64,000 nt of DNA from Litchfieldella anticariensis FP35 = DSM 16096 (GCF_000409775.1 NZ_KE332388.1:72552-136551); one strand, 5' to 3'. Shown: positions 24,180 to 35,400, numbered from the stretch's first letter. Made by a program: numbers and translations. The notes: a model not told the origin generated them from the letters alone.

Positions 24180-25412
24180 ATGGACACCCCCACCTCGATC
24201 AGGAAATCGCACAAGCTCGACAACGTCTGTTACGACATCCGCGGGCCAGTACTCGATCATGCCAAGCGTCTGGAAGACGAAGGCCAGCGCATCTTGAAGT
24301 TGAATATCGGCAATCCCGCGCCATTCGGCTTCGAAGCGCCGGAAGAAATTCTCCAGGACGTGATGCGCAACCTCCCCACTGCTCAGGGCTATTGTGACTC
24401 CAAGGGGCTGTATTCGGCGCGCAAGGCAGTAATGCAGGAGTGCCAGCGCAAAGGCATCCCTGGCGTCGGCATCGAGGACATCTACATCGGTAACGGCGTC
24501 TCCGAACTGATCGTGATGGCCATGCAGGCGCTGCTCAATGACGGTGATGAGGTGTTGATCCCGGCACCCGACTATCCGCTGTGGACCGCCGCCGCCAACC
24601 TGTCCGGCGGTCGTCCGGTACACTATATGTGCGACGAGCAGGCTGACTGGGCGCCGGATATTGCCGACATCCGCGCCAAGGTCACTAGCCATACCCGCGC
24701 CATCGTACTGATCAACCCCAATAACCCCACCGGTGCCGTCTACCCGCCCGATGTGATTCGCGAGTTGCTGGATATCGCCCGCGAACATCACCTGGTGGTG
24801 TTTTCCGATGAGATCTACGACAAGATTCTCTACGACGAGGCCGAGCATGTCTCCACTGGTGCTCTGGCCAGCGACGACCAGCTCGTAGTGACCATGAATG
24901 GCCTATCGAAGAGTTACCGTTGTGCCGGTTTCCGCTCCGGTTGGATGATCCTCTCGGGAACGGTAGCCAAGCATCGAGCAGCGGACTTCATCCAAGGCCT
25001 CAATATGCTGGCCTCGATGCGCCTGTGTGCCAATGTTCCGGCCCAACATGCCATCCAGACGGCATTGGGCGGCTATCAGTCAATCAATGACCTGATCCTG
25101 CCCGGTGGGAGATTACGCGCACAACGCGATATTACTGTCGAGAAGCTGAATGCCATCCCTGGCGTGTCCTGCGTGACGCCCAAGGGAGCGCTTTATGCCT
25201 TCCCACGGCTCGACCCCAAGGTCTTCAATATCCACGACGATGAAAAATTGGTGCTCGATCTGCTCCTGCAGGAAAAGATCCTGCTGGTCCAGGGCACGGC
25301 CTTCAACTGGCCGCAACCCGACCACGTGCGCATCGTGACCCTGCCTTGGGCAGAACAGCTTGGTGACGCTTTGGATCGCTTCGCTAATTTTCTGGAACGT
25401 TATCGCCAATAG
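24180..25412 (+). CDS. alaA: Glutamate-pyruvate aminotransferase AlaA
   Basis: A 410-residue PLP enzyme of the YfbQ/AlaA type, catalysing alanine synthesis from pyruvate and glutamate. Lys244 in 'NGLSKSYRCAGFRSGW' is the PLP lysine; 'NPNNPTGAVY' and 'SDEIYDKILYD' give the Asn and Asp that hold the cofactor. The N-terminus 'IRKSHKLDNVCYDIRGPVLD' is characteristic of this subfamily and separates it from AspC. Length is close to the E. coli protein (405). Confidence 0.93.
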   Translation: MDTPTSIRKSHKLDNVCYDIRGPVLDHAKRLEDEGQRILKLNIGNPAPFGFEAPEEILQDVMRNLPTAQGYCDSKGLYSARKAVMQECQRKGIPGVGIEDIYIGNGVSELIVMAMQALLNDGDEVLIPAPDYPLWTAAANLSGGRPVHYMCDEQADWAPDIADIRAKVTSHTRAIVLINPNNPTGAVYPPDVIRELLDIAREHHLVVFSDEIYDKILYDEAEHVSTGALASDDQLVVTMNGLSKSYRCAGFRSGWMILSGTVAKHRAADFIQGLNMLASMRLCANVPAQHAIQTALGGYQSINDLILPGGRLRAQRDITVEKLNAIPGVSCVTPKGALYAFPRLDPKVFNIHDDEKLVLDLLLQEKILLVQGTAFNWPQPDHVRIVTLPWAEQLGDALDRFANFLERYRQ

Positions 25413-25447
25413 AGGTACCGACTCGCCCAAGGAAAAGCTGAATTAAG

Positions 25448-25477
25448 CTTGAAACCCAATAACCTTGACCGTATCTA
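25448..25477 (+). promoter_or_regulatory. Candidate sigma-32 (heat-shock) promoter of htpX
   Basis: CTTGAAA at 25448-25454, a 14-base spacer, then CCGTATCTA at 25469-25477, resembling the sigma-32 consensus CTTGAAA / CCCCATNTA with three mismatches in the -10 part. It lies 48 bases ahead of htpX, a heat-shock gene in E. coli. Confidence 0.5.
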
Positions 25478-25524
25478 ACATTCAGTTTTGGTAATAGGGT
25501 CACCGTTTCAGGAGAAACACCCAT

Positions 25525-26430
25525 ATGATGCGAATTCTTCTTTTCCTGGCCACCAACTTAGCGGTCATCATCGTGGCCAGCATTACCCTGCGCCTGTTGG
25601 GGGTGGCCCCCTACCTCACCGAACAAGGCATCAACTTCAATGCCTTGTTGATCTTCTGTTTCATCTTCGGCATGGCCGGTTCCATGGTGTCGCTGTTCAT
25701 CTCCAAATGGATGGCCAAGCGCTCCACCGGTACCCAAGTCATCGAGCAGCCACGTAACGCTACCGAGAAGTGGCTGTTGGAAACCGTGGCGGAGCTTTCC
25801 CGTGACGCCGGCATCAAGATGCCGGAGGTCGGCATCTTCCCTGCCCAGCAGTCCAACGCCTTCGCCACTGGCTGGAACAAGGACGCTGCCCTGGTGGCTG
25901 TCTCCGCTGGCTTGCTCAACCGCATGCGGCCGGAAGAAATACGCGCAGTATTGGCCCACGAGATCGGTCACGTGGCCAATGGCGACATGGTGACCCTGGC
26001 GCTGATCCAAGGCGTGCTCAACACCTTCGTGATGTTCTTCGCCCGCGTGGTCGCCCACTTGGTCGACAGCTTCCTACGCAGCCGTAGTGATGACGGCGCG
26101 GGCTTGGGCTTCATGGGCTACTTTGCGGTTGTGATCGTCGCCGAGATCGTCTTCGGCTTGATAGCTTCGGCTATCGTCGCCTGGTTCTCGCGCTTCCGCG
26201 AGTACCGCGCCGATGCCGCTGGGGCCAAGCTGGCCGGTAGCGGCGCCATGATCAATGCCCTGGCCCGGCTCAAGGCCGAGACCCAGATGCCCGATCAAAT
26301 GCCGGAGACCTTGACGGCTTTCGCCATCACCACCGGTCAGACCCGCAAGATCATGGAACGGCTGTTCGCCAGCCACCCACCGCTGGATGACCGGATTCGG
26401 GCATTGAAGGAATCGGCATATCGTCAGTAA
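25525..26430 (+). CDS. htpX: Membrane zinc protease HtpX
   Basis: A 301-residue inner-membrane metalloprotease for quality control of misfolded membrane proteins. Two N-terminal membrane spans (~4-26 and ~35-57) are followed by His145-Glu-x-x-His149 ('[11 protein letters not shown]'), a further hydrophobic pair at ~160-215, and the third zinc ligand in '[15 protein letters not shown]'. The length and the starting '[14 protein letters not shown]' match E. coli HtpX (293). GGAGAAACACCCAT precedes the first ATG. Confidence 0.96.
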   Translation: MMRILLFLATNLAVIIVASITLRLLGVAPYLTEQGINFNALLIFCFIFGMAGSMVSLFISKWMAKRSTGTQVIEQPRNATEKWLLETVAELSRDAGIKMPEVGIFPAQQSNAFATGWNKDAALVAVSAGLLNRMRPEEIRAVLAHEIGHVANGDMVTLALIQGVLNTFVMFFARVVAHLVDSFLRSRSDDGAGLGFMGYFAVVIVAEIVFGLIASAIVAWFSRFREYRADAAGAKLAGSGAMINALARLKAETQMPDQMPETLTAFAITTGQTRKIMERLFASHPPLDDRIRALKESAYRQ

Positions 26431-26488
26431 TCGCCACGAGTAGCGGGCTACGAGCGACGAGCAACCAAACGCTTGAAGCCCGTAGCCC
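26428..26488 (+). repeat. Degenerate 7-bp units and hairpin after htpX
   Basis: Starting with the stop codon, the sequence can be cut in 7-base units: TAATCGC CACGAGT (14 bases), then AGCGGGC TACGAGC, then GACGAGC. Bases 26445-26452 (GGGCTACG) pair perfectly with 26481-26488 (CGTAGCCC). No gene. It may end the htpX transcript, facing pdxB. Confidence 0.4.
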
Positions 26489-26514
26489 AACTTGATCTCG
26501 AGTCAGGGATCGAT

Positions 26515-27660
26515 TCAACCCGTCATCACCTTGAATCCCGCCGCTGTCAGCCAAGGGACAAGCTCGACGGCGCCGGGCTTGAGTTCCACTTCCAGGGTGG
26601 AGAATTCGCGACGCAGCGGATAATGGGCCCGGCAATGATCGAAGCCGGCCGCCATGCCCCGACGTCGCTGCTCCCTGCTCAATGAATCGGCGTCACGCCT
26701 GACATCGTAGCAGGCACGCATACAGAGCCGCAGGGCCTCCCATACGCCATGTCCAGCGTCCAGTGTCAGGCGCGACAACGTCGGTGATGGCGCCAGGTCG
26801 TCGAGATGGTGACGTCTCGGCAGACCAAGAAACTCCATCAAGGCGAGATAGACCTGCTCAGTGCCACGCATCTTGCCATCGAGACTATGGCCAGCGATAT
26901 GCGGCGTGGCGATGTCCACCTGGCGCCACAGGGTCTCATCGATCCCCGGTTCGTGTTCCCAGACATCGAGAATGGTGGTGATATCGCCACGCTGCGCCAA
27001 ACGTTCGCTCAGCGCCTCTCCATCCACGCAAGCACCGCGCCCGGCATTGAGCAGCACCGTCCCCGGCTTGAGAGCGGCAATCCGCGTGGCGTCGAGCAAG
27101 TGCCAAGTGGCATGGAGGCCACTACGCACCAATGGCGTATGCAAGCAGACGATATCCGCCTGGTCGAGCAGAAGATCCAGATCGATGAAACCGTCTTCTC
27201 CCTCGGCCTCCGCCCTGGGTGGGTCGCACAATAGGCAATCGATACCCAGTGCCGAAAGCCGCCGATACAACCGCCCACCGACATTGCCAACCCCGACGAT
27301 TCCTACGCGGCGCGCATCGAGCGCCACGCCTTCGCGCTCACAGATCAGCAACAGGCTGGAGAGCACGTAATCGACCACGGCCTCGGCATTGCAACCCGGG
27401 GCGCTGGCGAAACCGATGCCACGATCCTTCAGCGCTTGCCGGTCGACATGGTCGGTACCAATGGTGCAGGTACCAACGAAGCGCACGTTGCTATCGGCCA
27501 GCAAGGTTTCATCGATACGCGTGACTGAACGTATGATCATGATATCGGCCTTGGCCGCCGCGGCCGCATCGATCTCGCGTCCCGGCATTCGTTTCAAGTG
27601 GCCCAAGTCACCGAAAAAGGCGTCGGCCAGGGGAATCTGATGATCGACGAGCAAGTGCAT
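26515..27660 (-). CDS. pdxB: Erythronate-4-phosphate dehydrogenase PdxB
   Basis: A 381-residue NAD-dependent D-2-hydroxyacid dehydrogenase for the second step of pyridoxal 5'-phosphate synthesis (DXP-dependent branch). The N-terminal 'LVDHQIPLADAFFGDLGHLK' is PdxB-specific, 'GIVGVGNVGGRLYRRL' near 116-131 is the NAD-binding loop, and His in 'TPHIAGHSLDGKMRG' is catalytic. The C-terminal ~90 residues form the PdxB dimerisation domain, which confirms the assignment over other family members. GAGGGACTTCATC precedes the ATG. Confidence 0.94.
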   Translation of the reverse strand: MHLLVDHQIPLADAFFGDLGHLKRMPGREIDAAAAAKADIMIIRSVTRIDETLLADSNVRFVGTCTIGTDHVDRQALKDRGIGFASAPGCNAEAVVDYVLSSLLLICEREGVALDARRVGIVGVGNVGGRLYRRLSALGIDCLLCDPPRAEAEGEDGFIDLDLLLDQADIVCLHTPLVRSGLHATWHLLDATRIAALKPGTVLLNAGRGACVDGEALSERLAQRGDITTILDVWEHEPGIDETLWRQVDIATPHIAGHSLDGKMRGTEQVYLALMEFLGLPRRHHLDDLAPSPTLSRLTLDAGHGVWEALRLCMRACYDVRRDADSLSREQRRRGMAAGFDHCRAHYPLRREFSTLEVELKPGAVELVPWLTAAGFKVMTG

Positions 27661-27773
27661 GATGAAGTCCCTCCTGGCGATGATGGCTTGTCCGGCACGC
27701 CCAAGTCTTTACAATAGTGCCCCAACATAGCATGTACGAACCGCTTCGGTTCACCATCCACGCAGGAGTCGCC

Positions 27774-28128
<355 letters not shown>

Positions 28129-28189
28129 AGAATCATCTGCAATAGCCGGACAAACCAGGTTTTTCTTACAGCTTATAGCTTACCGCTTT

Positions 28190-28519
28190 TTATCCCAGAA
28201 ACCGCCGGCCCTGGCGCAGATACGCGCCCTTCGGTTCACTAGCCGGAGCACCAGTAGTATCCAACACTCCTTCACGGAGCCAGCCACGCTCATCCAGCCA
28301 TGCCGCTAGACGCTCAGGCTCGAAACCTCGCTCCAGTTCCTCCCCATCGGCATCTACCAATACCGGTATCCGCTCGCCGTAGCGCACCATCAGGGTGTCA
28401 TCGTCAGCGATTTCGACCTTTTCGAGGATAACTTCAACAGCGCTGAGCGTCGCGAGATAATGCTCGAGTTCGTCGCACAGGTGGCAACCGAGGGTGGTAT
28501 AGAGTGTCAGCCGGTTCAT
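28190..28519 (-). CDS. Glutaredoxin-like family protein
   Basis: A 109-residue thioredoxin-fold protein with an active-site 'CHLC' motif in 'YTTLGCHLCDELEHYL' and the cis-proline region 'RIPVLVDADG'. It belongs to the small glutaredoxin family (DUF836-like) often found beside rlmKL in gammaproteobacteria. Its start overlaps the rlmKL stop (ATGA), indicating coupling. It has a C-terminal extension of ~25 residues beyond the core. Redox partner unknown. Its TAA stop begins a minus-strand 7-base unit series. Confidence 0.85.
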   Translation of the reverse strand: MNRLTLYTTLGCHLCDELEHYLATLSAVEVILEKVEIADDDTLMVRYGERIPVLVDADGEELERGFEPERLAAWLDERGWLREGVLDTTGAPASEPKGAYLRQGRRFLG

Positions 28520-30696
28520 AGCGCCTCTTGATGACGTATCAGGAAGCAGTGGTGCAGATCAGGACGGCGCTGGAAATCCGGGTCGAACGTCTTGGCCGAG
28601 ATGTCCTCCACCACGTAGCGCTCGATCAGCTCGTCATCGAGCTTGAAGCGCCGTTGGTTGTTGGAGAATACCAGTGTTCCTCCGGGTGCGAGTCGCGCCA
28701 TGGCCAGGTCGACGAGGCGCGCGTGATCGCGCTGGATGTCCAGCGTCCCCTCCATGCGCTTGGAGTTGGAGAAGGTCGGCGGATCGAGAAAGATCAGGTC
28801 GAACTCGCTGCCAGCGGTCTCCAGCCAGTGAAAGCAGTCGTCACGGATAACACGGTGGCGGCTAGGATCGAGACGATTAAGGGCGATATTGTCGCGAGCC
28901 CACTCCAGATAGGTATTGGACAGGTCGACACTGATGCTGTCACTGGCACCACCTTCACGTTCCGTGCCCAACGCCGCCTGCACGGTGGCGGCCCCGGTGT
29001 AGCAGAACAGATTGAGGAAACGCTTGCCGGCCGCCATCTCGGCCAATAGCCGGCGCACTGGTCGGTGGTCAAGAAACAATCCTGTATCCAGGTAATCGCG
29101 CAGATTGACCCACAGCTTCGCTCGGCCTTCGCGCACCTGGAAGCGCTCACCGCTGGTGGCCTGCTTTTGGTACTGCGCCTTACCGGCCTGACGCTCACGC
29201 TGCTTGAAGTGGACATTCTCGGCACGCACTCCAAGCATCTCGGGAATCACACCGAGGGCATCGAGCAAGCGGCGCTGCGCTTGAGCTGGATCGACCGATT
29301 TGGGGGGCGCGTATTCCTGAACATGCACGTGGTCACCATAGATATCGATAGCTAGAGCATATTCCGGCATGTCGGCGTCATATAGCCGGTAACAGCTTTC
29401 GCCAGAGCGTTCCAACCACTTCTTCAGGCGTTTGCGATTCTTCTCCAGGCGGTTGGCGAACATTTGCGCTCCTTCCGAACGCGCCGGCCGGGACGAAACC
29501 CCGTGGTCAACTTCCCTGGTCGACTCGTCGGCAACCTCGGGAATCTCGATCAATAACAGCTTGCATTCGAGCGGGCCGTTCTTGAAAGCATACTGTTTGG
29601 CAGCCCGTAGGCCGGTGCGATGACCCAGATCAGGGTTGCCGGTAAACAGCGCCAGACGCCAGCCCGGAAATTGTTGCCGAGCACGTGAGCCAAGATCGGC
29701 ATACAGGGGCACCAACGCTGGAAGCTCCCCCAATCGCTCACCATAGGGAGGGTTAGTGATCAATAGCCCTTGGGCATCGGCTGGAAGGTTCGCTGGGTGC
29801 GTCAGTTGCGCTACCGAAGCTCCCTTGAATTCGATCAGCGCCGGAATACCCGCACGCATGGCATTGGCCTTGGCGGCCGCAATGGCCTGAGGGCTCTGAT
29901 CGAAGCCATAGAGGCGCGCGTTGCAGCGCTTGCGTCCGATACTGGCTCGCGCTTCTGCTTCGCGCTTGAGCTCGCGCCACAGGGCCATATCATGTCCAGC
30001 CCAGCCATGGAAGCCGAAGCGCTCACGATTGAGGTTGGGAGCAATATCGGCAGCCATCAGCGCGGCCTCGATCACCAGGGTGCCAGAGCCACACAGAGGA
30101 TCGATCAATGCTTCGCCGGCCTTGGCACGAGCCGGCCAACCGGCGCGAACCAGCAATGCCGAGGCTAGATTCTCCTTGAGTGGAGCATGTCCCAGTTCTC
30201 GGCGGTAGCCACGCTTGTGCAAACTATCGCCAGACAGATCGACGCCCAGTGTCAAGCGGCCACGATGCAGATGCGCATAGAGACGCAAGTCGGGATGACG
30301 GGGATCGATATTGGGCCGTTCCTGGCCAGCCGCACGCAGACTATCGACTACCCCATCCTTGACTATCTGGGCACCGAAGCGGGTATGACGGATATGATCC
30401 GAGATACCATGGAAATCTACTGCCATGGTGGTACCAGGACGCAGATGCTCACGCCAGTCCAAGGACTGAGCGACATCCTTGATCTGTGCTGGGTGTTCCA
30501 TACCTTCTTCGTGAGCCAGGCATAAAATAATCCGATTGGCCAAGCGTGACCATAAGCAGGCTCGATAGCCAGCATCGAGCAGCGCCTGGAAATGAACCCC
30601 GGCGACAGTAGTCTTGGTGGTCGTGCCACCCAGACTCTCCAACTCGGTAGCCAGCAGGGTTTCGAGCCCTTTCGGGCAAGTGGCAAAAAATTCCAT
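28516..30696 (-). CDS. rlmL: 23S rRNA (guanine-N2/N7) methyltransferase RlmKL
   Basis: A fused two-domain enzyme of 726 residues that methylates 23S rRNA G2445 (N2) and G2069 (N7). A THUMP domain (~40-155) is followed by the RlmL catalytic part with 'DPLCGSGTLVIEA' and 'NPPYGERL', then the RlmK part with 'LFCYTGAATVQAA' and 'DPPTFSNSKR'. Both SAM-binding motifs and both NPPY/DPPT motifs are intact. ATG 30696 ('MEFFATCPKGLE') is chosen because it starts where the E. coli protein aligns; ATG 30723 would add nine residues and lacks a clear ribosome site. Confidence 0.95.
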   Translation of the reverse strand: MEFFATCPKGLETLLATELESLGGTTTKTTVAGVHFQALLDAGYRACLWSRLANRIILCLAHEEGMEHPAQIKDVAQSLDWREHLRPGTTMAVDFHGISDHIRHTRFGAQIVKDGVVDSLRAAGQERPNIDPRHPDLRLYAHLHRGRLTLGVDLSGDSLHKRGYRRELGHAPLKENLASALLVRAGWPARAKAGEALIDPLCGSGTLVIEAALMAADIAPNLNRERFGFHGWAGHDMALWRELKREAEARASIGRKRCNARLYGFDQSPQAIAAAKANAMRAGIPALIEFKGASVAQLTHPANLPADAQGLLITNPPYGERLGELPALVPLYADLGSRARQQFPGWRLALFTGNPDLGHRTGLRAAKQYAFKNGPLECKLLLIEIPEVADESTREVDHGVSSRPARSEGAQMFANRLEKNRKRLKKWLERSGESCYRLYDADMPEYALAIDIYGDHVHVQEYAPPKSVDPAQAQRRLLDALGVIPEMLGVRAENVHFKQRERQAGKAQYQKQATSGERFQVREGRAKLWVNLRDYLDTGLFLDHRPVRRLLAEMAAGKRFLNLFCYTGAATVQAALGTEREGGASDSISVDLSNTYLEWARDNIALNRLDPSRHRVIRDDCFHWLETAGSEFDLIFLDPPTFSNSKRMEGTLDIQRDHARLVDLAMARLAPGGTLVFSNNQRRFKLDDELIERYVVEDISAKTFDPDFQRRPDLHHCFLIRHQEAL

Positions 30697-30976
30697 GAAA
30701 TCAGCTCGTTGCTTATCTGTCATAAATTGGCCATTCGGTGGTCGCGCCTGACATATATCTGTAACTTCGATTTGATAATGCCCTTATTCCAAATCGCTTG
30801 TCGACAGCGGGCCGCATCTTGGGCTAGATGTATAAGGGAGTAGCTACTGTTAACGCATGCGTATGATGTCCGCGGACGCCTCGGGTGTGCGGGAGGGCAA
30901 GGTCTTGCTCGCCTAATCACCTGCACTCATGGAGAAACTGGTTTGATAACAACTGGTTCATCAAAGAGGTCATCCG

Positions 30977-31183
30977 ATGAAACGACAGAAACGTGATCGC
31001 TTCCAGCGTGCCTATGTTCACGGCTACAAAGCAGGTATTACAGGCCGTTCCCGTGATGACTGTCCCAGTCAAGATGTCAATTTACGAGAATACTGGATGA
31101 GCGGTTGGCGTGAAGGTCGTGGGGATCAGTGGGCCGGCATGACAGGCGTCTCCGGCATTCATAAGAACCCCATGGTGATGTGA
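30977..31183 (+). CDS. rmf: Ribosome modulation factor RMF
   Basis: A 68-residue basic protein that drives 70S ribosome dimerisation into inactive 100S particles in stationary phase. 'KRDRFQRAYVHGYKAGITGR' and 'CPSQDVNLREYWMSGWREGR' are the family's core. AAAGAGGTCATCCG precedes the ATG. Just upstream, TTTGAT (30943-30948) can pair with ATCAAA (30960-30965) close to the ribosome site. It is followed by an intrinsic terminator. Confidence 0.96.
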   Translation: MKRQKRDRFQRAYVHGYKAGITGRSRDDCPSQDVNLREYWMSGWREGRGDQWAGMTGVSGIHKNPMVM

Positions 31184-31228
31184 CCCCCGGCTCACCTTTC
31201 ACCGATTCCTTTTGGTGATGCCCCTCAA

Positions 31229-31260
31229 GGCCCGTGTACGACCACGGGCCTTTTCATTTT
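31229..31260 (+). terminator. Intrinsic terminator of rmf
   Basis: An 8-bp perfect stem GGCCCGTG/CACGGGCC with a six-base loop, followed by TTTTCATTTTT. Confidence 0.9.
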
Positions 31261-31358
31261 TCACCGCTCACCTTTTCAGCACCCGCTTCTTTTCATACGC
31301 ATCCAATGCTTGGATGAACCAGGCACTGGCGAGGCATCCGTTACGGCTATTTCACTTG

Positions 31359-32375
31359 TCAAGCCGCTTCCCGCAACGCCTTGGCACATTCTCTTACCAG
31401 CGATGGGCCGCGATAGACAAACCCCGAGTAAAGCTGCACCAGATCCGCTCCTGAACGATATTTGGCCACTGCGGCCCTGCCACTATCGATGCCTCCCACG
31501 CCGATGATTGGCATGTTGGGCAAGTGACGCCGCAGCTCACGGATCACCGCATTGGACGGCTCGAAGACCGGCGTGCCGGAAAGCCCTCCTTCCTCGTCGG
31601 CATGCCGCAAACCCACCACCGCTTCGCGTGAGATGGTGGTATTGGTAGCCACCACGCCATCGATGGCGTTGGCATTGAGCGTTCGGGCAACCAATGTCAC
31701 TTCGTCAGGCGTCATGTCCGGAGCGATCTTCACCACCAAGGGCACTCGCCGCCCACTTTCCCGGTCCAGGCGCAATGCTTCTTCGCGCAGCGCACTGAGC
31801 AATTCATCCAGATGCTCACCGAATTGCAGGTTACGCAGCCCCGGCGTATTGGGCGAGGAAATGTTCACTGTGATGTAGTGGGCAAGGGCATGTACCCGAT
31901 CCAGGCATATCAGGTAGTCATCCACTGCCCGTTCCACCGGCGTGGTCAGGTTCTTGCCGATATTGATACCGATCACGCCGTCATAACGACTTCGCTGTAC
32001 ACGCTCGACCAAGTGTTCGACACCGGAATTGTTGAACCCCATACGATTGATGATTGCCCCACGCTTGGGCAACCGAAACAACCGCGGACGCGGATTGCCA
32101 TCCTGAGGCCGAGGGGTAACGGTCCCTACCTCGACGAAACCGAAGCCAAGCGCTCCCAAGGCATCGAGGTGATCGGCGTTCTTGTCCAGCCCTGCTGCCA
32201 GGCCCACCCGATTGGGGAATTTCAGCCCCATGAGTTCGACTGGATCATCGACCGTTCCTCCACTCAAACGCTCAGCCAGGCCAAACCTGTGGGCCATGTC
32301 CAATGCGGAAAGCGTCACGCCATGGGCAGTTTCGGGATCGAGTCGAAACAACAGGGATCGGGCCAGGGCGTACAT
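31359..32375 (-). CDS. pyrD: Dihydroorotate dehydrogenase (quinone), class 2
   Basis: A 338-residue FMN flavoprotein oxidising dihydroorotate to orotate with a membrane quinone, in pyrimidine synthesis. The amphipathic N-terminal segment ('MYALARSLLFRLDPETAHG') is the class 2 membrane anchor. 'NISSPNTPGLRNLQ' contains the catalytic Ser, and 'GGIDSGRAAVAKYRSGADLV' binds the FMN phosphate. ATG 32375 follows AAGGAGCCCC. Length equals the E. coli protein (336). Confidence 0.96.
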   Translation of the reverse strand: MYALARSLLFRLDPETAHGVTLSALDMAHRFGLAERLSGGTVDDPVELMGLKFPNRVGLAAGLDKNADHLDALGALGFGFVEVGTVTPRPQDGNPRPRLFRLPKRGAIINRMGFNNSGVEHLVERVQRSRYDGVIGINIGKNLTTPVERAVDDYLICLDRVHALAHYITVNISSPNTPGLRNLQFGEHLDELLSALREEALRLDRESGRRVPLVVKIAPDMTPDEVTLVARTLNANAIDGVVATNTTISREAVVGLRHADEEGGLSGTPVFEPSNAVIRELRRHLPNMPIIGVGGIDSGRAAVAKYRSGADLVQLYSGFVYRGPSLVRECAKALREAA

Positions 32376-32443
32376 GGGGCTCCTTACGAGGGTGACAGGC
32401 AACATAGGGCGGCGATTATACCGCAAGCGGCACTGAAACGACG

Positions 32444-32463
32444 AACCCCGCCGTGGCGGGGTT
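32444..32463 (-). terminator. Stem-loop after gdhB
   Basis: A 9-bp perfect stem AACCCCGCC/GGCGGGGTT with a two-base loop, 25 bases after the gdhB stop and upstream of pyrD. The downstream T-run on the minus strand is weak, so it may be a partial terminator or a barrier. Confidence 0.6.
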
Positions 32464-32488
32464 CGCTTTCTCGTGTGGATGAGTACGG

Positions 32489-35400
32489 TCAGCTCTCGCT
32501 ACCGCTCTCGGCCAGGTCGACCAGTTCGCGAATGGCCACGGCAAACAGCGGGTAGCTGGCCTGGGTACCGGCACGTAGTTCAGCGAGCAAGCCACACCAA
32601 CGTTGGTAGAGAGAATCGTGATGCTCGATCCAACGTGCTACTCGACCTTCCACGTCGCGAGGTGCATCTTCCAGCTTCAGCACGCCCACCGTCAACGCCA
32701 GTTGTTGGCGATCGAGATCATCGCGGAAGGTTTCTCGCGCCTGTGCCTGCCAACTGTCGCGCACTTCCAGGGCATTGATCTGTTCGACCACTCGCGGCAA
32801 CTCCAGGCGATGGCCAACTTCGTAGAAAACCTCGGCAACACGCTGGATCTTCTCGCCCGACTGTTTGGCCGCCTCGATGATTCCAAGCCCAGCATACAAG
32901 CTACTGGTGGAAGCCACGGCACTAGCCAGCGTCTCTGGAACCCCGGCCGATGCCAGTTCATCGCGCCGTGCCTCCCAGGCTTCACGTTCGTCGCCACGCA
33001 GCCGTTTGCCGAGACTCTCCTGCAGTTGCGTCAACCGCGGTGCGAAGTGGCCGATACAATCCTTGACGGTCATGCCACTGCGCTGGCGTAGGAACCAGCG
33101 TGTCGCCCGACGCAGCAATCGCATCAAATCGAGCATCATACGGTACTGCAAACGACTATCGACCTGATTGTCGAGTGCTTCGATCTGGTGCCACAGGTCG
33201 TTCAGATTGAAGCTGTCACGAGCGATGACATAAGCCCTGGCGATTTCTGCCCGTGTCGCCCCGGTGGTGTCGATCAGGCGCCGTGCAAAGACGATCCCCA
33301 TGTGATCGACCATATCGTTAGCAATCTGGGTGGCAACGATTTCACGCTTGAGCCGGTGATCGTACATCTCGGTCTTGAAGCGTTCGACCAGCACCTTGGG
33401 AAAGATGCGTTCGAGATGCTGCTGAATATGAGGGTCATCGGGAACGTCAGAGACGATCAAATCACCTTTGAGCACACTCTTGGCATAGGAAATCAATACC
33501 GACAGCTCAGGCAAGGTCAGGCCTTCACCCGCGTTGGAACGCTCCAGCAGTGCCTCATCACCGGGCAGGAATTCCAGCTCACGATCGAGCTGCCCATTGG
33601 CCTCCAGTTCGTTGATGAAGCGCCGATAGGGTCCCAACCCTTCCCTGGAAAGGATCTCCGCCAGCGACAACGCCTGGGTCTGGCGATAATTGCTGATCAA
33701 CACCAACTTGGAGACGTCATCGGTCATCTTGGCCAGCAACTGGTTGCGTTGCTTGTCGGTCATGTCACCACGCTTGACGATATCGTCGAGCAGGATCTTG
33801 ATGTTGACTTCATGGTCGGAGCAGTTGACGCCCCCGGCGTTGTCGATGAAGTCGGTATTGACGCGCACTCCCTTGCGGGCGGCTTCCATACGCCCCCGCT
33901 GGGTTAAGCCGAGGTTGCCCCCTTCGCCGACCACTCGACAGTTGAGATCGGCACCGTTGATACGCAACGCATCATTGGCCTTGTCGCCAACCTCGGCATC
34001 GCTCTCCTCCGTGGCCTTGACGTAAGTGCCGATACCGCCATTCCAGATCAGATCGACACGGGACTTGAGCATGGCTCGGAGCAGGTCATTGGGCGCGAGC
34101 TTGTCTTCCTTGATATCGAAGACAGCTTTCATTTCCGGGGAAATCGGAATTGACTTGGCGCTACGCTTGAATATCCCACCACCCTTGGAGATGAGCGTGG
34201 CGTCGTAATCCTCCCAACTGGAGCGCGGCAACTCGAACAGGCGTTTGCGTTCGGCGAAGGACGCGGCTGCATCCGGGTCGGGATCGACGAAAATATGCAG
34301 GTGGTTGAAGGCACCCACCAGGCGAATCTTGTCGGACAGCAGCATGCCGTTGCCGAACACGTCGCCACCCATGTCGCCGATGCCCAGCACGCTGAACTCG
34401 TCGGCCTGGGTGTTGATGCCCATCTCGCGGAAGTGGCGCTTGACCGATTCCCAGGCTCCCTTGGCGGTGATCCCCATCTTCTTGTGGTCATAGCCGTTGG
34501 CACCGCCGGAGGCAAAGGCATCGCCCAGCCAATGTCCATACTCCAGCGAGATCTCGTTGGCGATATCGGAGAAGGTCGCGGTGCCCTTGTCGGCGGCAAC
34601 CACCAAGTAGGGATCGTCGTCGTCATGACGCACCACGGCTTTCGGCGGAACCACCTTTCCACCATCAAGGTTGTCTGTGACATCCAGCAACGCACGGATG
34701 AAGGTCTTGTAGCAGACGATGCCTTCCTGCTGAATGGCATCTCGATCACCTTCCGGCAAACGCTTGCAGACGAAACCTCCCTTGGCCCCGACCGGCACGA
34801 TCACTGCGTTCTTGACCTGCTGAGCCTTGACCAGGCCTAGAATCTCGGTACGGAAATCCTCACGACGATCCGACCAACGCAGCCCACCGCGAGCGACCTT
34901 GCCACCGCGTAGATGCACCCCTTCCACCCGCGGTGAATAGACGAAGATCTCGTACTTCGGTCGTGGCTTGGGAATATCCGGTACACGCGCGGGGTCGAGC
35001 TTGAAGGCGAGATAGCCCTTGAGTTCGCCATCGGCATCAGGCTGATAGTAGTTGGTTCTCAGCGTCGCTTGGATCAGCTCGATATAGCGACGGATCAACA
35101 AATCGTCGTTGAGGCTCGCTACCCCATCGAGCTGGAGGTGCAGACGTGCCAGGCAATCCTCGACTTCAGCATCACGGTTGGTTTGCTCTGGATCGAAACA
35201 TAGCTCGAACAGGGTCACCAGTTCACGGGTAATCTCAGGATGATTGGCCAGCGTGGTAGCGATATAAAGTTGTGAAAGCCCAAAACGAATCTGCTTCAAA
35301 TAACGGGCATAAGCCCGCAACATGGCGACCTCGCGCCAACTCAGATTGGCGCCGATGATCAACCGGTTGAAGGCGTCGTTTTCTGCCTCGCCAATCCAGA

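Noticed and set aside
23910-24848. 312-codon minus-strand open frame opposite the YlqF GTPase and alaA
   Set aside because: Overlaps two well-supported genes on the other strand, and its translation has no family features.
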